In this document: one piece after another, positions 40,434-51,658 of the stretch
Layout: every line of letters starts with the position of its first letter
Position numbering within the stretch: position 1 is the first letter of the stretch
From: Arthrobacter bambusae
GTDB taxonomy: Bacteria; Actinomycetota; Actinomycetes; Actinomycetales; Micrococcaceae
Assembly (NCBI RefSeq): GCF_022606295.1
Contig: NZ_JAHHZS010000014.1
Location: 1 to 64,000 of the forward strand
DNA: 64,000 nucleotides
Direction of reading: 5' to 3'
Made by a program: the position numbers and the translations under genes
Notes under the pieces: generated by a model
The model's database searches: none
The model's input: the letters and a program-made list of their open reading frames with translations, nothing else
What the model was told of the DNA's origin: nothing

Positions 40434-42384
40434 GTCTTCCACCGGCGAGCCCGGCACTGACCAAGAGGCCGCGGCGGCCAAGGTCAAACATCCTGTTCCA
40501 GGACATCCTGTGCCGGAACACACGGACGCGCGGGCACTGAATCTCCCCTGGATCCTCGAGCGCACCCGCATATGGACGCGCCGCGCCCTCATCCTGGCAC
40601 TGCGTGTCTCCCGCCTCGTGGTGACCGGACTTCGCCACATCCGGCCGGGAATCCGGTACTTGTGGCGCGCCCTGCTGCGCCGTTGGCGCCGCTCCCTCGA
40701 ATTCAGGACCGTCGCGGTGACGATTGTGCTGTCGATGGTGTCTTTTGCGGTAGTCGGCGCGTACCTCTCAAACCAAATCGCGAACAACCTGTTCCAGGAA
40801 CGTTTGAAGCAAGCCGAATCCGAGAGCCGCTACTACGTCAAGCAAGTCCAGGACACCTTCGACGGTTCACAAGCCAACGACCAGTCAAGCGTCATCACCC
40901 TCGTGTACGACACGCTCAAGGCAGTGGAGGGCAATGGCTCGGTCATCCAGCGGCGTTATGTCTTCGAAGCGATGCCCGAACAAACCAAGCCGCGCAACCG
41001 CTGGGTGGAATCGCGGGCCTCGGACCAATTGACGGTGCGCGTCATTCCTCCGGCACTTCGCAAGGCTGTGCAGGAATCGGGCAAGGACCAATACTGGGCA
41101 TCCACTGAGTTCCCGGTCGGCAACCAGGACCATCCCGGCATCGCCGTCGGCAACAAGGTCACATTCAACGGCACGGTCTACGAGCTCTATCTCCTGTATG
41201 ACCTGGATACCGCCCAACAAACCTTGGACGAAATCCAGAACGTGCTGTGGGCCGGCGGGGCCGCGCTCATCCTGATGATCGGCGGCATTGCCTGGTATGT
41301 GACCAGGAACGTCGTCAGTCCCGTGAGCCACGCCGCCGTCGTGTCCGAGAAGCTGGCCGCAGGCCAGTTGCAGGAGCGGATGGTGGTCAAGGGCGAAGAC
41401 GAAGTAGCCAGGCTGGGCGCCTCCTTCAACCACATGGCCGCGAGCCTGCAGGAACAGATTACGCAGCTGGCCACCCTGTCCCAGATGCAGCAGCGCTTCG
41501 TCTCCGATGTGTCCCATGAACTGCGGACACCGCTCACCACCGTCCGGATGGCGGCGGAAGTGTTGTTCGATGCCAGGGACGACTTCGACCCCATCAACAA
41601 GCGCTCCGCGGAACTGCTCTACAACCAGGTGGAGCGTTTCCAGTCGCTGCTCTCGGACCTTCTGGAGATTTCGCGCTTCGACGCCGGGGCCGCGGTACTG
41701 GACGCCGAACCGACCGACATCTTCCAGGTCGTCGCCCACGTCATCGACGGCGCCTCGCCCGTCGCCGCAGAGTACGGCTCCGATGTGCGCCTTACCTCGC
41801 GGCACAAGCGCATCATCGTGGAGATGGACGCGCGGAGGATCGACCGCATCCTGCGGAACCTGCTGCTCAACGCCGTCGAACACGGCGAGGGGAAGCCTGT
41901 CCACGTTTCCGTTGCCGCCAACCACGATGCGGTCGCGATCTCGGTGCGTGACTTCGGCATAGGGATGACCGCGGCAGAAACCGCGCGGGTCTTTGATCGT
42001 TTCTGGCGCGCCGATCCCGCGCGTGCCCGGACCACGGGCGGCAGCGGATTGGGGCTTTCCATCGCCGCGGAGGACACCAAGCTCCACAACGGTTGGTTGC
42101 AGGCTTGGGGGCGCAAGGGATCCGGTTCCAACTTCCGGCTGACGCTGCCCCTCAAGAAGGGGGGCACCATCGTGAAATCGCCTTTGCAGCTTGAACCCGC
42201 GGACATCCATTTGCCCGGCGCGGCGCCGGAGCGCCACATGCTCGTCTTGGAAGCGGGCGATCCGCCCCCGGAGCGCGGTTCCGCCGTGGAGACTGGCCCG
42301 GCGGACGATCCGTCACTGCCGCCCGCACTGCCTGCGGCGCCCGACAACGACGTCGACGATCACCAAGGGGGGACGGCACCATGA
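40405..42384 (+). CDS. mtrB: Sensor histidine kinase MtrB
   Basis: A 659-residue sensor kinase, partner of MtrA. A cytosolic Arg-rich N-terminus (1-105) leads to helix 1 ([19 protein letters not shown]), an extracellular sensor domain of about 150 residues, and helix 2 ([20 protein letters not shown]). A HAMP linker follows, then the histidine-kinase domain with phosphorylated His371 in [11 protein letters not shown] and the ATP domain ([35 protein letters not shown]). The C-terminal tail is Pro/Asp-rich. GTG 40405 is used; GTG 40408 is equally possible. It is coupled to lpqB by a 4-base overlap. Confidence 0.94.
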   Translation: MVSDIKQAPESSTGEPGTDQEAAAAKVKHPVPGHPVPEHTDARALNLPWILERTRIWTRRALILALRVSRLVVTGLRHIRPGIRYLWRALLRRWRRSLEFRTVAVTIVLSMVSFAVVGAYLSNQIANNLFQERLKQAESESRYYVKQVQDTFDGSQANDQSSVITLVYDTLKAVEGNGSVIQRRYVFEAMPEQTKPRNRWVESRASDQLTVRVIPPALRKAVQESGKDQYWASTEFPVGNQDHPGIAVGNKVTFNGTVYELYLLYDLDTAQQTLDEIQNVLWAGGAALILMIGGIAWYVTRNVVSPVSHAAVVSEKLAAGQLQERMVVKGEDEVARLGASFNHMAASLQEQITQLATLSQMQQRFVSDVSHELRTPLTTVRMAAEVLFDARDDFDPINKRSAELLYNQVERFQSLLSDLLEISRFDAGAAVLDAEPTDIFQVVAHVIDGASPVAAEYGSDVRLTSRHKRIIVEMDARRIDRILRNLLLNAVEHGEGKPVHVSVAANHDAVAISVRDFGIGMTAAETARVFDRFWRADPARARTTGGSGLGLSIAAEDTKLHNGWLQAWGRKGSGSNFRLTLPLKKGGTIVKSPLQLEPADIHLPGAAPERHMLVLEAGDPPPERGSAVETGPADDPSLPPALPAAPDNDVDDHQGGTAP

Positions 42385-44117
42385 CTTTCCGACGCACCCG
42401 AGGGTCCGGGCGTCCGTACCTATTAAGGGCCGTGATTGCCGTTCTGGCCGTCCTCATGGTGGTTCTCAGTTCCTGCGCGCAGATTCCGCGGTCCGGGCCG
42501 GTGGGAAAGAGCAAGGACGAAAGCGCGGGCAACCCGAACGCTCCCGTCTTCTTCCCGCCGCCACCGCACCCCGGAGCCACCCCGGAGTCCATCATTGAAG
42601 ACTTCTATGGTGCAGGCAGCGGTTACGAGGGCGACTACGCGGTGGCCCGGCAATACCTCACGCAGGCGCTGTCCGTCAGCTGGAAGTCCGACAAGCGCAC
42701 GCTCGTTTTCCGCAAGGCGACCGTCGTCAAGACCGGCGTGGAGAATGAGTTCAAGTACCAGCTGGACCTCGCGTACTCGGTTGACGCCGACGGCGTTGCG
42801 ACCCAGTTCCCGGAAGGAACCACCGAGACAATTCCGGTGACGCTGGAACAGGTCGACGGCGAGTGGCGGATCTCCGCGGTCCCGGACGGCACCGCGATCC
42901 CCGAAGAGACGTTCAAGGTCATCTACGCGGCCCAACCCATCTATTTCTACGACCCGACGTTTACGTATGCGGTTCCGGACGTCCGGTGGTTCATCAAGAA
43001 GAACACTGTGAAGGCCATGACCAGCGCCTTGCTCGACGGCCCTGCGCCCTACCTCCAAGGTGCGGTCGTCAGTGCTTTTCCTTCCGGCATGAAGCTGGCG
43101 AGGGAGTCGGTGCCTGTGGTGTCGGGAGCAGCGCAAGTGGACCTTTCCGCGAAGGAACTCGTGGATGCCTCAGCCGAGGACCGGCAGCGCATGCAAAACC
43201 AACTGACCCTGACGTTCCGCAGCCAGCCTGACGTGGTGAACGTCCAGCTGCGGGCAGACCAGGACCTTGTCCGGGTGGAGGACAACGGCTCGGTCCTTCC
43301 GCCGGTGCTGGAGAAGAACGCTCCTGCGCGCCAAATCGCCATCAGTAACAACGAACTGGTGCGCTACGAGAACAACAGGGTGTCCGCCCTTCCGGACATG
43401 CAGCCGGTGGCCGGACTGAACCCGAGCGCTCCCGCCGAGTCTCCGACATCACAGGCGGTGGCCTTCCTCAACGGTGCCGGCACGGTTCTGTATTCGATGA
43501 TTCCGGGCCAGCCCGCCCGGCAATTGACAACCAGGACCACCCTGAGCCATCCCTCGTTCAGCCCGCAGGACTGGGTCTGGACGGCAGGTCCGGGGGGCAA
43601 CGGTGCCACCGAGGTGGTGGCGTTCAAACCGTCCAATGTTCCTCAAGGCCAGCCCGTCCCCACTGTGACGATGACGCCGCCATGGCTGGCAGGGCGCGTG
43701 GTGAGGGACTTCCGGGTTTCCCGCGAAGGGACCCGCGCACTGGTCATCTCCGAGATGAACGGCAAGTCATCGGTGCAGGTGACCGGTATTCTCCGCAATC
43801 CCGACGGCACGCCTAAGGATCTGACGCCACCCACAACCTTGTTCTCGTCCACACCTGTTGATCAAGGGGTCTGGGTCAATTCCACGACGGTCGCGGTGAT
43901 GAAAGCCTCGTCAACCGATAACGTGGTTCCCGAACTGTTGTCCTTGACGTCGGGCCAGCCGCAGCTGTTGCCTGCATGGCCGAACCTGACAACCATCAGT
44001 GCGGGCAACGGACCCGAGCAGATTTTCGGACAGTCGGGGGCCGGTGTGTTCCAACGGGTGGGCAACGGCTGGGAACTGCAACTCAAGGGTCCGATAGACC
44101 CTTCGTTCCCCGGCTAG
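42381..44117 (+). CDS. lpqB: Lipoprotein LpqB (MtrB accessory)
   Basis: A 578-residue lipoprotein that in mycobacteria interacts with the MtrB sensor domain. The signal peptide ends in VVLSSCAQ with Cys32 as lipid site. A GerMN-type domain occupies about residues 170-310 ([20 protein letters not shown] through [17 protein letters not shown]). A beta-propeller-like C-terminal part follows, with repeated blade-like strands ([20 protein letters not shown]). The start overlaps the mtrB stop (ATGA). The order mtrA-mtrB-lpqB-comF-hpf-secA is the standard actinobacterial arrangement. Confidence 0.94.
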   Translation: MTFRRTRGSGRPYLLRAVIAVLAVLMVVLSSCAQIPRSGPVGKSKDESAGNPNAPVFFPPPPHPGATPESIIEDFYGAGSGYEGDYAVARQYLTQALSVSWKSDKRTLVFRKATVVKTGVENEFKYQLDLAYSVDADGVATQFPEGTTETIPVTLEQVDGEWRISAVPDGTAIPEETFKVIYAAQPIYFYDPTFTYAVPDVRWFIKKNTVKAMTSALLDGPAPYLQGAVVSAFPSGMKLARESVPVVSGAAQVDLSAKELVDASAEDRQRMQNQLTLTFRSQPDVVNVQLRADQDLVRVEDNGSVLPPVLEKNAPARQIAISNNELVRYENNRVSALPDMQPVAGLNPSAPAESPTSQAVAFLNGAGTVLYSMIPGQPARQLTTRTTLSHPSFSPQDWVWTAGPGGNGATEVVAFKPSNVPQGQPVPTVTMTPPWLAGRVVRDFRVSREGTRALVISEMNGKSSVQVTGILRNPDGTPKDLTPPTTLFSSTPVDQGVWVNSTTVAVMKASSTDNVVPELLSLTSGQPQLLPAWPNLTTISAGNGPEQIFGQSGAGVFQRVGNGWELQLKGPIDPSFPG

Positions 44118-44161
44118 GCGCCTTCTGCGAAACTCGGGTTTCCACATAGCCCGCTTGGGGA

Positions 44162-45076
44162 GTGTTTGCCGACGGCGATGAGCCGGATGCTGGGGGCATG
44201 GGAACTGAAAGCCGTTGCCGGGAGCGCGACCCGGACCTTGCCGTCGTCCCGGGTGGCGGCGCGCGCCATCGGGGAGTCCATCATTCCCGATTGGCGAGGT
44301 TTGCGCTGGGCGCAGGGGACTCCTTCCTTGAGTTGCTGGCGGTTCTTGCCCCGGTGGAATGTGTGTGCTGCGGTTCCGAGGATTCGGCGCTCTGCGGCAC
44401 CTGTGCACGGCACCTCCGCCTTCTGTGCTCCCGACCATTCCGCGCTGAAGGGCAAGCTCCGGCCTTGCTCACGGTGGATGGAACCGTGCTCCTGCCCGTT
44501 GTCGCGGGCGGACACTATCGGGACGAATTGGCCCAGGCCCTTCTCTCCTTCAAGCATCTGGGCCAGGGACGGCTTGCCTCGGTGCTCGCGCCTGCACTGG
44601 GCACGGCCATCCGGTCTGCCGTTGGCGACGGGGAGGGCATCTGCCTTGTCCCTGTCCCCAGCAGCAATGCGGCCTTCCGGCGTCGCGGATTCAGCCCGGT
44701 CCATCTCCTGCTCGGCCGCCTGCGGCGCCTGGACGCCTTGCCGGGCATGCACCTGGCGGATGCGTTGAAGACGGCGCCCGGACCGGGAAACGGGCAAAAG
44801 GGTTTGGGCCGCGGCGAGCGTGCGCGCCGTGTCCGCGGCTCCATGACCGTTCGGCTTCTCCGAAAAGGTTCCCTGGAGGGCCGGGCTTGCGTCATCGTCG
44901 ACGACGTCCTCACCACGGGTGCCACCCTCGCCGAAGCCGCCCGGGCAGTGTCGGCGGCTGGAGGTGTGGTGTGTGGCGCTGTGGTCCTTGCAGCCACCCG
45001 GCCACCGGCCGGAAGGGACCTTCCTACGGGCGGACCAGCTGCCCTGCCCGAATCGACTCAAACAAAAAATAAGTGA
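44162..45076 (+). CDS. ComF-family amidophosphoribosyltransferase-like protein
   Basis: Up to 304 residues. The zinc region VECVCCGSEDSALCGTCARH has the paired cysteines of ComF, and the phosphoribosyltransferase motif is ACVIVDDVLTTGATLAEAAR. In competent bacteria ComF helps DNA uptake or recombination; in actinobacteria its role is unknown. The start is uncertain: GTG 44162 would add an N-terminus unlike the family, while TTG 44291 (then ARFALGAGDSFLELL) fits the family's length but has only GGGGAG at a long distance. The protein ends in a short Lys/Asn tail. Confidence 0.85.
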   Translation: MFADGDEPDAGGMGTESRCRERDPDLAVVPGGGARHRGVHHSRLARFALGAGDSFLELLAVLAPVECVCCGSEDSALCGTCARHLRLLCSRPFRAEGQAPALLTVDGTVLLPVVAGGHYRDELAQALLSFKHLGQGRLASVLAPALGTAIRSAVGDGEGICLVPVPSSNAAFRRRGFSPVHLLLGRLRRLDALPGMHLADALKTAPGPGNGQKGLGRGERARRVRGSMTVRLLRKGSLEGRACVIVDDVLTTGATLAEAARAVSAAGGVVCGAVVLAATRPPAGRDLPTGGPAALPESTQTKNK

Positions 45077-45234
45077 CGAAAGGATGAATTACCCGTGGCG
45101 ATGAACTAACGTCGGTTATGGGTACCAAGAACAGATGTACCTGTCGATAGCGGCTCGGAAAGGGGCTCGACTGTCCGTCAGATCAGCCCCGAGAAGCGCC
45201 CTTATCGTGTCACCTGAGTTGTTTGGAGGGCACC

Positions 45235-45960
45235 ATGGAGTTCATGATCAGCGGCCGTAATCTGACCGTTTCGGATCGCTTCCGCGAGTATGCCGGCGAG
45301 AAGATTTCAAAGATTGAATCGCTTGGGGACAAGGTCCAGAGGGTTGACGCGAAGGTTTCTAAGGAAACCAACCCGCGCCAGACACCGGGCCAGCTCACGG
45401 TGGAAGTAACAGTTCTGGGCCGGGGCCCTGTGATCCGGGCCGAAGCGAGCGCCGCTGACAAATTTGCCGCCTTTGATCTCGCCTACAGCAAGCTGCTGGA
45501 AAGACTCCGCAGGGCCAAGGACCGCAAGAAGGTCCACCACGGCCGCCACACCCCCAAAGCCGTTCGTGAGGCTACTGCGACGCTTGAGCCTGCCAGCGCG
45601 AGCGAACCCATCTATGTAGAGGCCAGCAACCACCAGGAGCCAACGACGCCACCGGTGGAGAGCTCGCCCTACGACGTCGACAACGACATTCCGGCCGGTG
45701 ATTCCCCGGTCCTGATTCGTCGCAAGGTTTTCCCCGCCGCTTCGCTCACCCTTGATGACGCGGTGGACAACATGGAATTGGTGGGCCATAATTTCTACCT
45801 GTTCGTGGACAAGGAAACCAACACGCCGTCGGTTGTCTACCGTCGCCGTGGCTGGACATATGGAGTAATCACTCTGGACTCCACATGCGAACCAGGAGAC
45901 GAACCCGTGGAGGAACAGATCCACGCTTACCGTTCGAAGGACCAGGCCGCCACGGCCTAG
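45235..45960 (+). CDS. hpf: Long-form ribosome hibernation promoting factor
   Basis: A 241-residue protein that joins two 70S ribosomes into inactive 100S dimers during rest. The N-terminal ribosome-binding domain (1-105) starts MEFMISGRNLTVSDRFREYA and includes ADKFAAFDLAYSKLLERLRR. A linker of about 65 residues follows, then the dimerisation domain (about 175-235) with NMELVGHNFYLFVDKETNTP and VVYRRRGWTYGVITL. GGAGGG (45225-45230) sets the ATG at 45235. The 158-bp upstream gap should hold its own promoter; I could not identify a clear stress-sigma motif. Confidence 0.94.
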   Translation: MEFMISGRNLTVSDRFREYAGEKISKIESLGDKVQRVDAKVSKETNPRQTPGQLTVEVTVLGRGPVIRAEASAADKFAAFDLAYSKLLERLRRAKDRKKVHHGRHTPKAVREATATLEPASASEPIYVEASNHQEPTTPPVESSPYDVDNDIPAGDSPVLIRRKVFPAASLTLDDAVDNMELVGHNFYLFVDKETNTPSVVYRRRGWTYGVITLDSTCEPGDEPVEEQIHAYRSKDQAATA

Positions 45961-45991
45961 GCCGCCTTCGTATTCCCATGAAAGGACTGGC

Positions 45992-47233
45992 ATGGCCGCT
46001 TCGCTGAGCCTGTTGCAGGCACGGCGGATTGCATTGGCGGCCCAAGGACTGGACAAGGAACGGCCCACCGGCCCCGTGACTTCACGGGCGGTGGGCCGCA
46101 CCTTTGCCCGCCTCCAGGTGGTGCAGATCGACTCCGTCAATGTCCTCTCCCGCAGTCACTACCTTCCGTTCTTCTCGCGGCTTGGCAATTACGACCGAAG
46201 CATCCTTCACGCCATGGCCGGGCGAAGTCCCCGGCGCATGATGGAGTATTGGGCACACGAGGCCAGCTTCATCCGCCCGGAACACTTTCAGGATCTGCTT
46301 CTTTGGCAAAACCGTGCCTGGGTGGGCGCGGCCCACCTGGAACGCGGAATCCGGGAGGACATGGCCAGCCGGATCCTGGGCGCGCTCGCCTCAGGGCGCC
46401 CCATGACTGCCGCGCAATTGACCGCGCACCTGGGGCACCAGGAAGATCGGCAGCACGATAACTGGGGTTGGAACTGGAACCTCGTCAAAAGGGTTTTGGA
46501 GTACCTGTTTGAAGAAGGACTCGTGACGGCTGCGTCCAGGACGGAGCAGTTCGAGCGCCGGTACACGCTGACGTCGAGGGTTCTTCCTCCGGGGCTGCCT
46601 GGAGTCGCTGCCCGCGCGGGATCGCTCCCGGACGGGGACTCCGATCTGTCGGTAGCGGCCATGGACCGGCTGATCGACGCCGCAGCCCAGGCCCACGGCA
46701 TCGGAACAATCCGTTGCTTCGCCGATTATTTCAGGACTCCGGTGAAGGCCGCTGCGGCATCGATCGACAGGCTTGTTGCCACCGGGCGCCTGGAGCCGGT
46801 CACCGTGCGTGGCTGGGACCGGGCCTTGTACCGGCATGTGGACGCCAGGCTGCCGCGGGCGGCCACGGGCCGCGCACTGCTCAGCCCGTTCGATTCACTC
46901 GTCTTTGAGCGCAGAAGGCTCGAGGAACTGTTCGGCTTCCATTACCGGATCGAGATCTACACGCCTGCGGAGAAGCGCAAGTTCGGTTACTACGTGCTGC
47001 CCTTCCTCCTCCGCGACGCCGTGGTCGCACGCGTGGATCTCAAGGCGGACCGCGCGGCGAAGCAGCTTCTGGTGCGTGCCGCCCATGCGGAGCCGGACGC
47101 TCCGGCGGACACCGCCGTCGAGCTTTCCGCTGAGCTGCGCCTGATGGCCGAGTGGCTGGGCCTCGACGACGTCGTCGTGTCCCCGATGGGCGATCTCTCG
47201 CCGGCGCTCGCCTCGGAACTGGCCCGCGGCTGA
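45992..47233 (+). CDS. YcaQ/AlkZ-type DNA glycosylase (HTH_42 family)
   Basis: A 413-residue winged-helix protein of the AlkZ-like family that excises alkylated bases and unhooks interstrand crosslinks. The catalytic-loop motif is at Gln45-Ile46-Asp47 in LQVVQIDSVNVLSRSHYLPF; QxD is the form found in YcaQ, while antibiotic-cluster members have QxQ. Family blocks include MMEYWAHEASFIRPEHF, NWGWNWNLVKRVLEYLFEEG and the terminal PFLLRDAVVARVDLKADR. AAAGGA precedes the ATG. It lies between hpf and secA, with a gap of about 30 bp after hpf, so it may be transcribed with hpf. Confidence 0.88.
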   Translation: MAASLSLLQARRIALAAQGLDKERPTGPVTSRAVGRTFARLQVVQIDSVNVLSRSHYLPFFSRLGNYDRSILHAMAGRSPRRMMEYWAHEASFIRPEHFQDLLLWQNRAWVGAAHLERGIREDMASRILGALASGRPMTAAQLTAHLGHQEDRQHDNWGWNWNLVKRVLEYLFEEGLVTAASRTEQFERRYTLTSRVLPPGLPGVAARAGSLPDGDSDLSVAAMDRLIDAAAQAHGIGTIRCFADYFRTPVKAAAASIDRLVATGRLEPVTVRGWDRALYRHVDARLPRAATGRALLSPFDSLVFERRRLEELFGFHYRIEIYTPAEKRKFGYYVLPFLLRDAVVARVDLKADRAAKQLLVRAAHAEPDAPADTAVELSAELRLMAEWLGLDDVVVSPMGDLSPALASELARG

Positions 47234-47367
47234 GATCCGGAGGGGCCGGCAGCGGCCTTGCGGGCGTTTGCGCTCCGCTCTCAGGGAAACGGGGCCGCGT
47301 GGCGCTGGTCTCTCCCGTAGACTGAAACCGCCAGAATTCGGCAGCTTGAGACTGGGAGCAACTTTAC

Positions 47368-50112
47368 GTGGCATCACTTATCGAAAAACTTCTCCGCACG
47401 GGTGACAAAAAAACCCTGAGGCAACTGCGGACCTATGCCGATTCCATCAACGCCCTCGAAGACTCTTTCAAGACCTTCTCAGACGCCGAATTGCGCGAGG
47501 AGACGGACAGGCTGCGCGCCCGTCACGAGGACGGCGAGCAGCTGGACGATCTCCTGCCGGAGGCTTTCGCGGCCGTGCGTGAGGCTTCCTCCCGCACCCT
47601 GGGCATGCGCCACTTCGATGTCCAGCTCATGGGCGGCGCCGCTCTTCACCTCGGCAATATCGCCGAAATGAAGACCGGTGAAGGAAAGACCCTCGTGGCC
47701 ACGGCTCCGGCTTTCCTCAATGCGCTGACCGGCAAAGGCGTGCACGTCGTCACAGTCAACGACTACCTCGCCGAATACCAGTCCGAACTCATGGGCCGCG
47801 TCTACCGGTTCCTTGGCCTCAGCAGCGGTTGCATCCTGTCCAACCAGGATCCCGAAGTGCGCCGTCAGATGTACGCGGCGGACATCACCTATGGCACGAA
47901 CAACGAATTCGGCTTCGACTACTTGCGCGACAACATGGCGTGGGACAAATCGGAGCTTGTGCAGCGCGGCCACCACTTCGCGATTGTCGACGAAGTAGAC
48001 TCCATCCTCATCGACGAGGCCCGTACGCCGCTCATTATTTCCGGTCCGGCCCAGGGTGACACCAACCGCTGGTACAGCGAATTCGCCAAGGTCGTGCAGC
48101 GTCTCCAGGCTGAAACCGACTATGAGGTCGACGAAAAGAAGCGCACTGTCGGCGTTCTCGAAGCCGGCATCGAGAAGGTCGAGGACTACCTCGGCATCCA
48201 GAACCTCTACGAATCCGCCAACACTCCGCTCATTGGGTTCTTGAACAATGCCATCAAGGCCAAAGAGCTCTTCAAGCGGGACAAGGACTACGTCATCCTG
48301 GACGGCGAAGTCCTCATTGTCGACGAACACACCGGGCGCATCCTTGCCGGACGGCGTTACAACGAAGGCATGCACCAGGCGATCGAAGCCAAGGAAAACG
48401 TCGAGATCAAGGCCGAGAACCAGACTCTCGCCACGGTGACCCTGCAGAACTACTTCCGCATGTACTCCAAGCTCTCGGGCATGACCGGCACAGCCGAAAC
48501 CGAAGCCGCGGAGTTCATGAGCACGTACAAGCTTGGCGTGGTGCCTATTCCCACCAACCGGGACATGCAGCGCATCGACCAGTCGGACCTCGTGTACAAG
48601 AACGAAATCGTGAAGTTCGAAGCTGTGGTGAAGGACATCGCGGAACGGCACGAAAAGGGCCAACCCGTGCTCGTCGGCACCACGAGCGTGGAGAAAAGCG
48701 AATACCTTGCCAAGCTGTTGGCCAAGGACGGCATCCGGCACGAGGTCCTGAACGCGAAGAACCACGCGCGGGAAGCCGCGATTGTCGCGCAAGCGGGACG
48801 CAAGGGCGCCGTCACGGTAGCCACCAATATGGCCGGCCGTGGTACGGACATCATGCTGGGCGGCAACGCCGAGTTCACGGCCATCGCCGAACTGGCAAAG
48901 CGCGGCCTGGACCCTGAAGAAAACTCCGAGGAGTACGAGGCCGCGTGGCCGGAAGCACTCGAAGCGGCCAAGCAGGCAGTCAAGGACGAGCATGAGGAAG
49001 TGCTTGAACTTGGCGGGCTGTATGTCCTAGGCACGGAACGCCACGAATCCCGTCGAATCGACAACCAGCTCCGTGGCCGCTCCGGGCGTCAGGGTGACCC
49101 GGGGGAGTCCCGCTTCTACCTCTCGCTGACCGATGATCTGATGAGGCTCTTCAACTCCGGTGCGGCCGAGCGCCTGATGAACAGCTCGGTGCCGGACGAC
49201 GTTGCCCTCGAATCCAAGCTCGTGTCCCGTGCAATTGCGTCGGCCCAGGGCCAGGTTGAAGGGCGCAACGCCGAGCAGCGAAAGAACGTCCTCAAGTACG
49301 ACGACGTCCTGAACCGCCAGCGCGAAGCCATTTACGGCGACCGCAGGCGGATCCTGGAGGGCGACGACCTGCACGAGAAGGTCCAGTTCTTCCTGGAGGA
49401 CACCATCAACGCCCTGATCGATGCCGCCACGGCAGAGGGAACCGGCGATGATTGGGACTTCCACCAACTCTGGACCAATCTCAAGACGCTGTACCCGGTA
49501 ACCGTTACCGCCCAGGAGATTATTGACGAAGCCGGCGGCAAGGCCCGCGCCTCCGTTGAATTCCTCAAAAACGAGATTCTTTCGGACGCGCAGCTCGTTT
49601 ACAAGGAGCGGGAAGAAGCCATCGGCGCCGAGAACATGCGCGAGCTCGAGCGCAGGGTTGTCCTCTCGGTCCTTGGACGCAAGTGGCAGGAACACCTCTA
49701 TGAGATGGACTACCTCAAAGAGGGCATCGGCCTGCGCGCCATGGCCCAAAGGGATCCGCTGGTCGAGTACCAGCGTGAGGGATTCACGATGTTCCAGAGC
49801 ATGATGGAGGCCATCCGCGAGGAGAGCGTCGGTTTCCTCTTCAACCTGGAAGTGGAAGTAACGCCCGCCGAAGACGTGGTGGTGGTGGACGGCAGCCCCG
49901 AAGGCGGTCACGTCGAACATCACGATCCGCAGATCCGCGCGGCCGGCCTCGAAGCCCCGGAGAAGCCTGTCCAGCTGCAGTACACAGCACCTGGAGAGGA
50001 CGGCGCGAGCCAGACCCGCGTTGAGGGGCGGACCTCGGGACGCTCAGGCAACCCGGCCAAAGCCGCCGCCGATGACAAGCAGCGTGGATCCAACAAGAGG
50101 AAGCGCCGCTAA
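47368..50112 (+). CDS. secA: Preprotein translocase ATPase SecA
   Basis: A 914-residue motor that pushes proteins through SecYEG. Walker [11 protein letters not shown] is near 101-110, the DEAD-like Walker B is in [20 protein letters not shown], and the second helicase motor has [20 protein letters not shown] and [19 protein letters not shown]. The wing and scaffold follow. The C-terminus ends in a basic GSNKRKRR tail without the Cys-rich zinc motif of E. coli SecA, as usual for actinobacterial SecA1. GTG start with GGGAGC upstream. A strong hairpin terminates it. Confidence 0.96.
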   Translation: MASLIEKLLRTGDKKTLRQLRTYADSINALEDSFKTFSDAELREETDRLRARHEDGEQLDDLLPEAFAAVREASSRTLGMRHFDVQLMGGAALHLGNIAEMKTGEGKTLVATAPAFLNALTGKGVHVVTVNDYLAEYQSELMGRVYRFLGLSSGCILSNQDPEVRRQMYAADITYGTNNEFGFDYLRDNMAWDKSELVQRGHHFAIVDEVDSILIDEARTPLIISGPAQGDTNRWYSEFAKVVQRLQAETDYEVDEKKRTVGVLEAGIEKVEDYLGIQNLYESANTPLIGFLNNAIKAKELFKRDKDYVILDGEVLIVDEHTGRILAGRRYNEGMHQAIEAKENVEIKAENQTLATVTLQNYFRMYSKLSGMTGTAETEAAEFMSTYKLGVVPIPTNRDMQRIDQSDLVYKNEIVKFEAVVKDIAERHEKGQPVLVGTTSVEKSEYLAKLLAKDGIRHEVLNAKNHAREAAIVAQAGRKGAVTVATNMAGRGTDIMLGGNAEFTAIAELAKRGLDPEENSEEYEAAWPEALEAAKQAVKDEHEEVLELGGLYVLGTERHESRRIDNQLRGRSGRQGDPGESRFYLSLTDDLMRLFNSGAAERLMNSSVPDDVALESKLVSRAIASAQGQVEGRNAEQRKNVLKYDDVLNRQREAIYGDRRRILEGDDLHEKVQFFLEDTINALIDAATAEGTGDDWDFHQLWTNLKTLYPVTVTAQEIIDEAGGKARASVEFLKNEILSDAQLVYKEREEAIGAENMRELERRVVLSVLGRKWQEHLYEMDYLKEGIGLRAMAQRDPLVEYQREGFTMFQSMMEAIREESVGFLFNLEVEVTPAEDVVVVDGSPEGGHVEHHDPQIRAAGLEAPEKPVQLQYTAPGEDGASQTRVEGRTSGRSGNPAKAAADDKQRGSNKRKRR

Positions 50113-50123
50113 CACTGCAGCGA

Positions 50124-50167
50124 AAACGGAGAGGGACCAGACCACCAGTTCTGGTCCCTCTCCGTTT
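50124..50167. terminator. Bidirectional terminator after secA
   Basis: A perfect 17-bp stem (50124-50140 with 50151-50167) beginning AAACGGAGAGGG, with a ten-base loop and A/T-rich flanks, between convergent genes. Confidence 0.88.
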
Positions 50168-50186
50168 GCTGCTTTGAACCCCGCCG

Positions 50187-50702
50187 TCAGCCGATTTCGA
50201 GGGCGGTGACCTTCCACGCGCCGTTGTTCCCTTCAAGCCTCATGGCTACGGCGCGGGAGCGGAGCTCTTCGGAGACGACCACGCTGGCCTCATACACTCC
50301 GTCCGTCACCGCGCAGAGGTGCACGGAGCGGACCATCGGACTTCGGTGAAGCCTGGATTGCCCGCCCTGGGCACTCGCGGCATGGGCCCTGGTCAGTGCG
50401 GCCCTATGCTGCAGTGCGGCGAGGCAGCCCGGATCCAGGGTCCGTGAGAGCTGTTGCACCGGCCGGGTACCGGCAAGGACTTCGACCGCAGCTTGGGCGA
50501 TGGTACGGGCCAGTGCACGGATTTCCCCGTCGAGGCCAAGGAGCCGAGCTGGTTTACCGGTAGACGATGGCCCCTTATCGGAAGGCCCGCCCACCCCGGC
50601 CTTGGCGCGAGGCGAAACCACTGTTGAACGGGAGGCGATGGGTGGCGAAGCTGCCAGTCGGTCTGCATGGGGCGCGGTGTAGATGGCTGGTGATGCACTC
50701 AT
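50187..50702 (-). CDS. Rv3235-family protein
   Basis: A 171-residue protein. The first 55 residues are Pro, Ser, Ala and Thr rich; the conserved part (about 60-171) reads EIRALARTIAQAAVEVLAGT, RPVQQLSRTLDPGCLAALQH and ends with SEELRSRAVAMRLEGNNGAW then KVTALEIG. This is the pattern of the Rv3235 family seen near secA in many actinobacteria. Function is unknown; the final beta strands look like a small alpha-beta fold. Start 50702 follows GAGGAA. It lies 58 bp downstream of the LysM gene on the same strand and is probably co-transcribed with it. Confidence 0.8.
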   Translation of the reverse strand: MSASPAIYTAPHADRLAASPPIASRSTVVSPRAKAGVGGPSDKGPSSTGKPARLLGLDGEIRALARTIAQAAVEVLAGTRPVQQLSRTLDPGCLAALQHRAALTRAHAASAQGGQSRLHRSPMVRSVHLCAVTDGVYEASVVVSEELRSRAVAMRLEGNNGAWKVTALEIG

Positions 50703-50760
50703 GGGCTTCCTCGGTTGCGAATCGCTGGTCGGCGGCGGATGGCGGTGGATCGGCTGGTGG

Positions 50761-51549
50761 CTACCCAGGTGGTGGTTGCAGGATCTGGCCCGGGATAAGG
50801 AGACCAGGGTCGTCTCCGATGACGTTCCGGTTTGTGGCGTACCATTTCGGCCAGTGGAGGGCAATGTCGACGTCGCTGGCCATGGGGCCGAGCTGCCGGG
50901 CGGCAATGGACCACAATGAATCTCCCCGCTTCACCACCACTTCGCCTCGCTCCGGTGAGGCATGCTGTTCGGCTGCCCGCTGTGGCCTGGTTCCCAGAAG
51001 CCCCGGGTCGGCGACGGGTGGCCGGGGCTGCCAATGCGGGTCGATCTCGGATGATCCGGACTCACTCAAGGGAACGGCTGAGGGATGGCGAGAGAGGCCG
51101 CGGCCGGGCATCCATTGGGCAGAGATGCTGCTGGACGTCGCTGAGTCGTGGGTCGGGCTCCAGGCCGGTTCGAGCTGTTCCGTTGGCGACGCGCTCGCCA
51201 ACGTAATCCCCGAGAGATTCAGGCCCAGAATCGCAACAGCCAGTCTGCGCATGAAAGCCGGGCTGAGTTTGGCGGCGGCGCCCGCGCAACGATCCTTGCC
51301 TGATTGCCGGAGGAGCGCGGCGGCCACTGCCAGAAGGAACGTCGCGATCCACCAGGCCCCGATTCCCAGTCCAGCGGCAATTGCGATAAATCCCAGGAGA
51401 TCGTCGAACATGGGTGCCTGGAGTCGTTCCGCCGCGGAGTGCCACCGGTCTATCAAGATCAAGCCGGCGACAGCGAGCAAAAGAGAGAGCGCCAGGATGG
51501 TCACTGCCATTGCAACGTCGTTCCGAAGGAGTCTTTTGCTCTGTTCCAT
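50761..51549 (-). CDS. Membrane protein with C-terminal LysM domain
   Basis: A 262-residue protein. Three hydrophobic stretches lie in the first 120 residues (AMAVTILALSLLLAVAGLIL, DLLGFIAIAAGLGIGAWWIA, RRLAVAILGLNLSGITLASA). A Ser/Pro-rich linker leads to a LysM domain (about 200-262): VVVKRGDSLWSIAARQLGPM and NVIGDDPGLLIPGQILQPPP. It should be anchored in the membrane and bind peptidoglycan. AAGGGGAA precedes the ATG. It is divergent from the gene at 51694, with a 144-bp AT-rich gap between. TTGTGG and TATCAA, 18 bases apart on the minus strand, may be its promoter. Confidence 0.85.
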   Translation of the reverse strand: MEQSKRLLRNDVAMAVTILALSLLLAVAGLILIDRWHSAAERLQAPMFDDLLGFIAIAAGLGIGAWWIATFLLAVAAALLRQSGKDRCAGAAAKLSPAFMRRLAVAILGLNLSGITLASASPTEQLEPAWSPTHDSATSSSISAQWMPGRGLSRHPSAVPLSESGSSEIDPHWQPRPPVADPGLLGTRPQRAAEQHASPERGEVVVKRGDSLWSIAARQLGPMASDVDIALHWPKWYATNRNVIGDDPGLLIPGQILQPPPG

Positions 51550-51658
51550 GGGTTCCCCTTACCCAGTTGATGTTATTTGATGCACTTTGATAGCGATTGA
51601 TTTATTTTGACCACAATAAGTGAATTTTGTCTAGGATTTGCTTGACTGTGAAGAAGGA

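Noticed and set aside
50567..51580. 337-codon plus-strand frame opposite the LysM gene
   Set aside because: Antisense to a protein with clear helices and a LysM domain; rich in Arg, Pro and Trp as shadows are.
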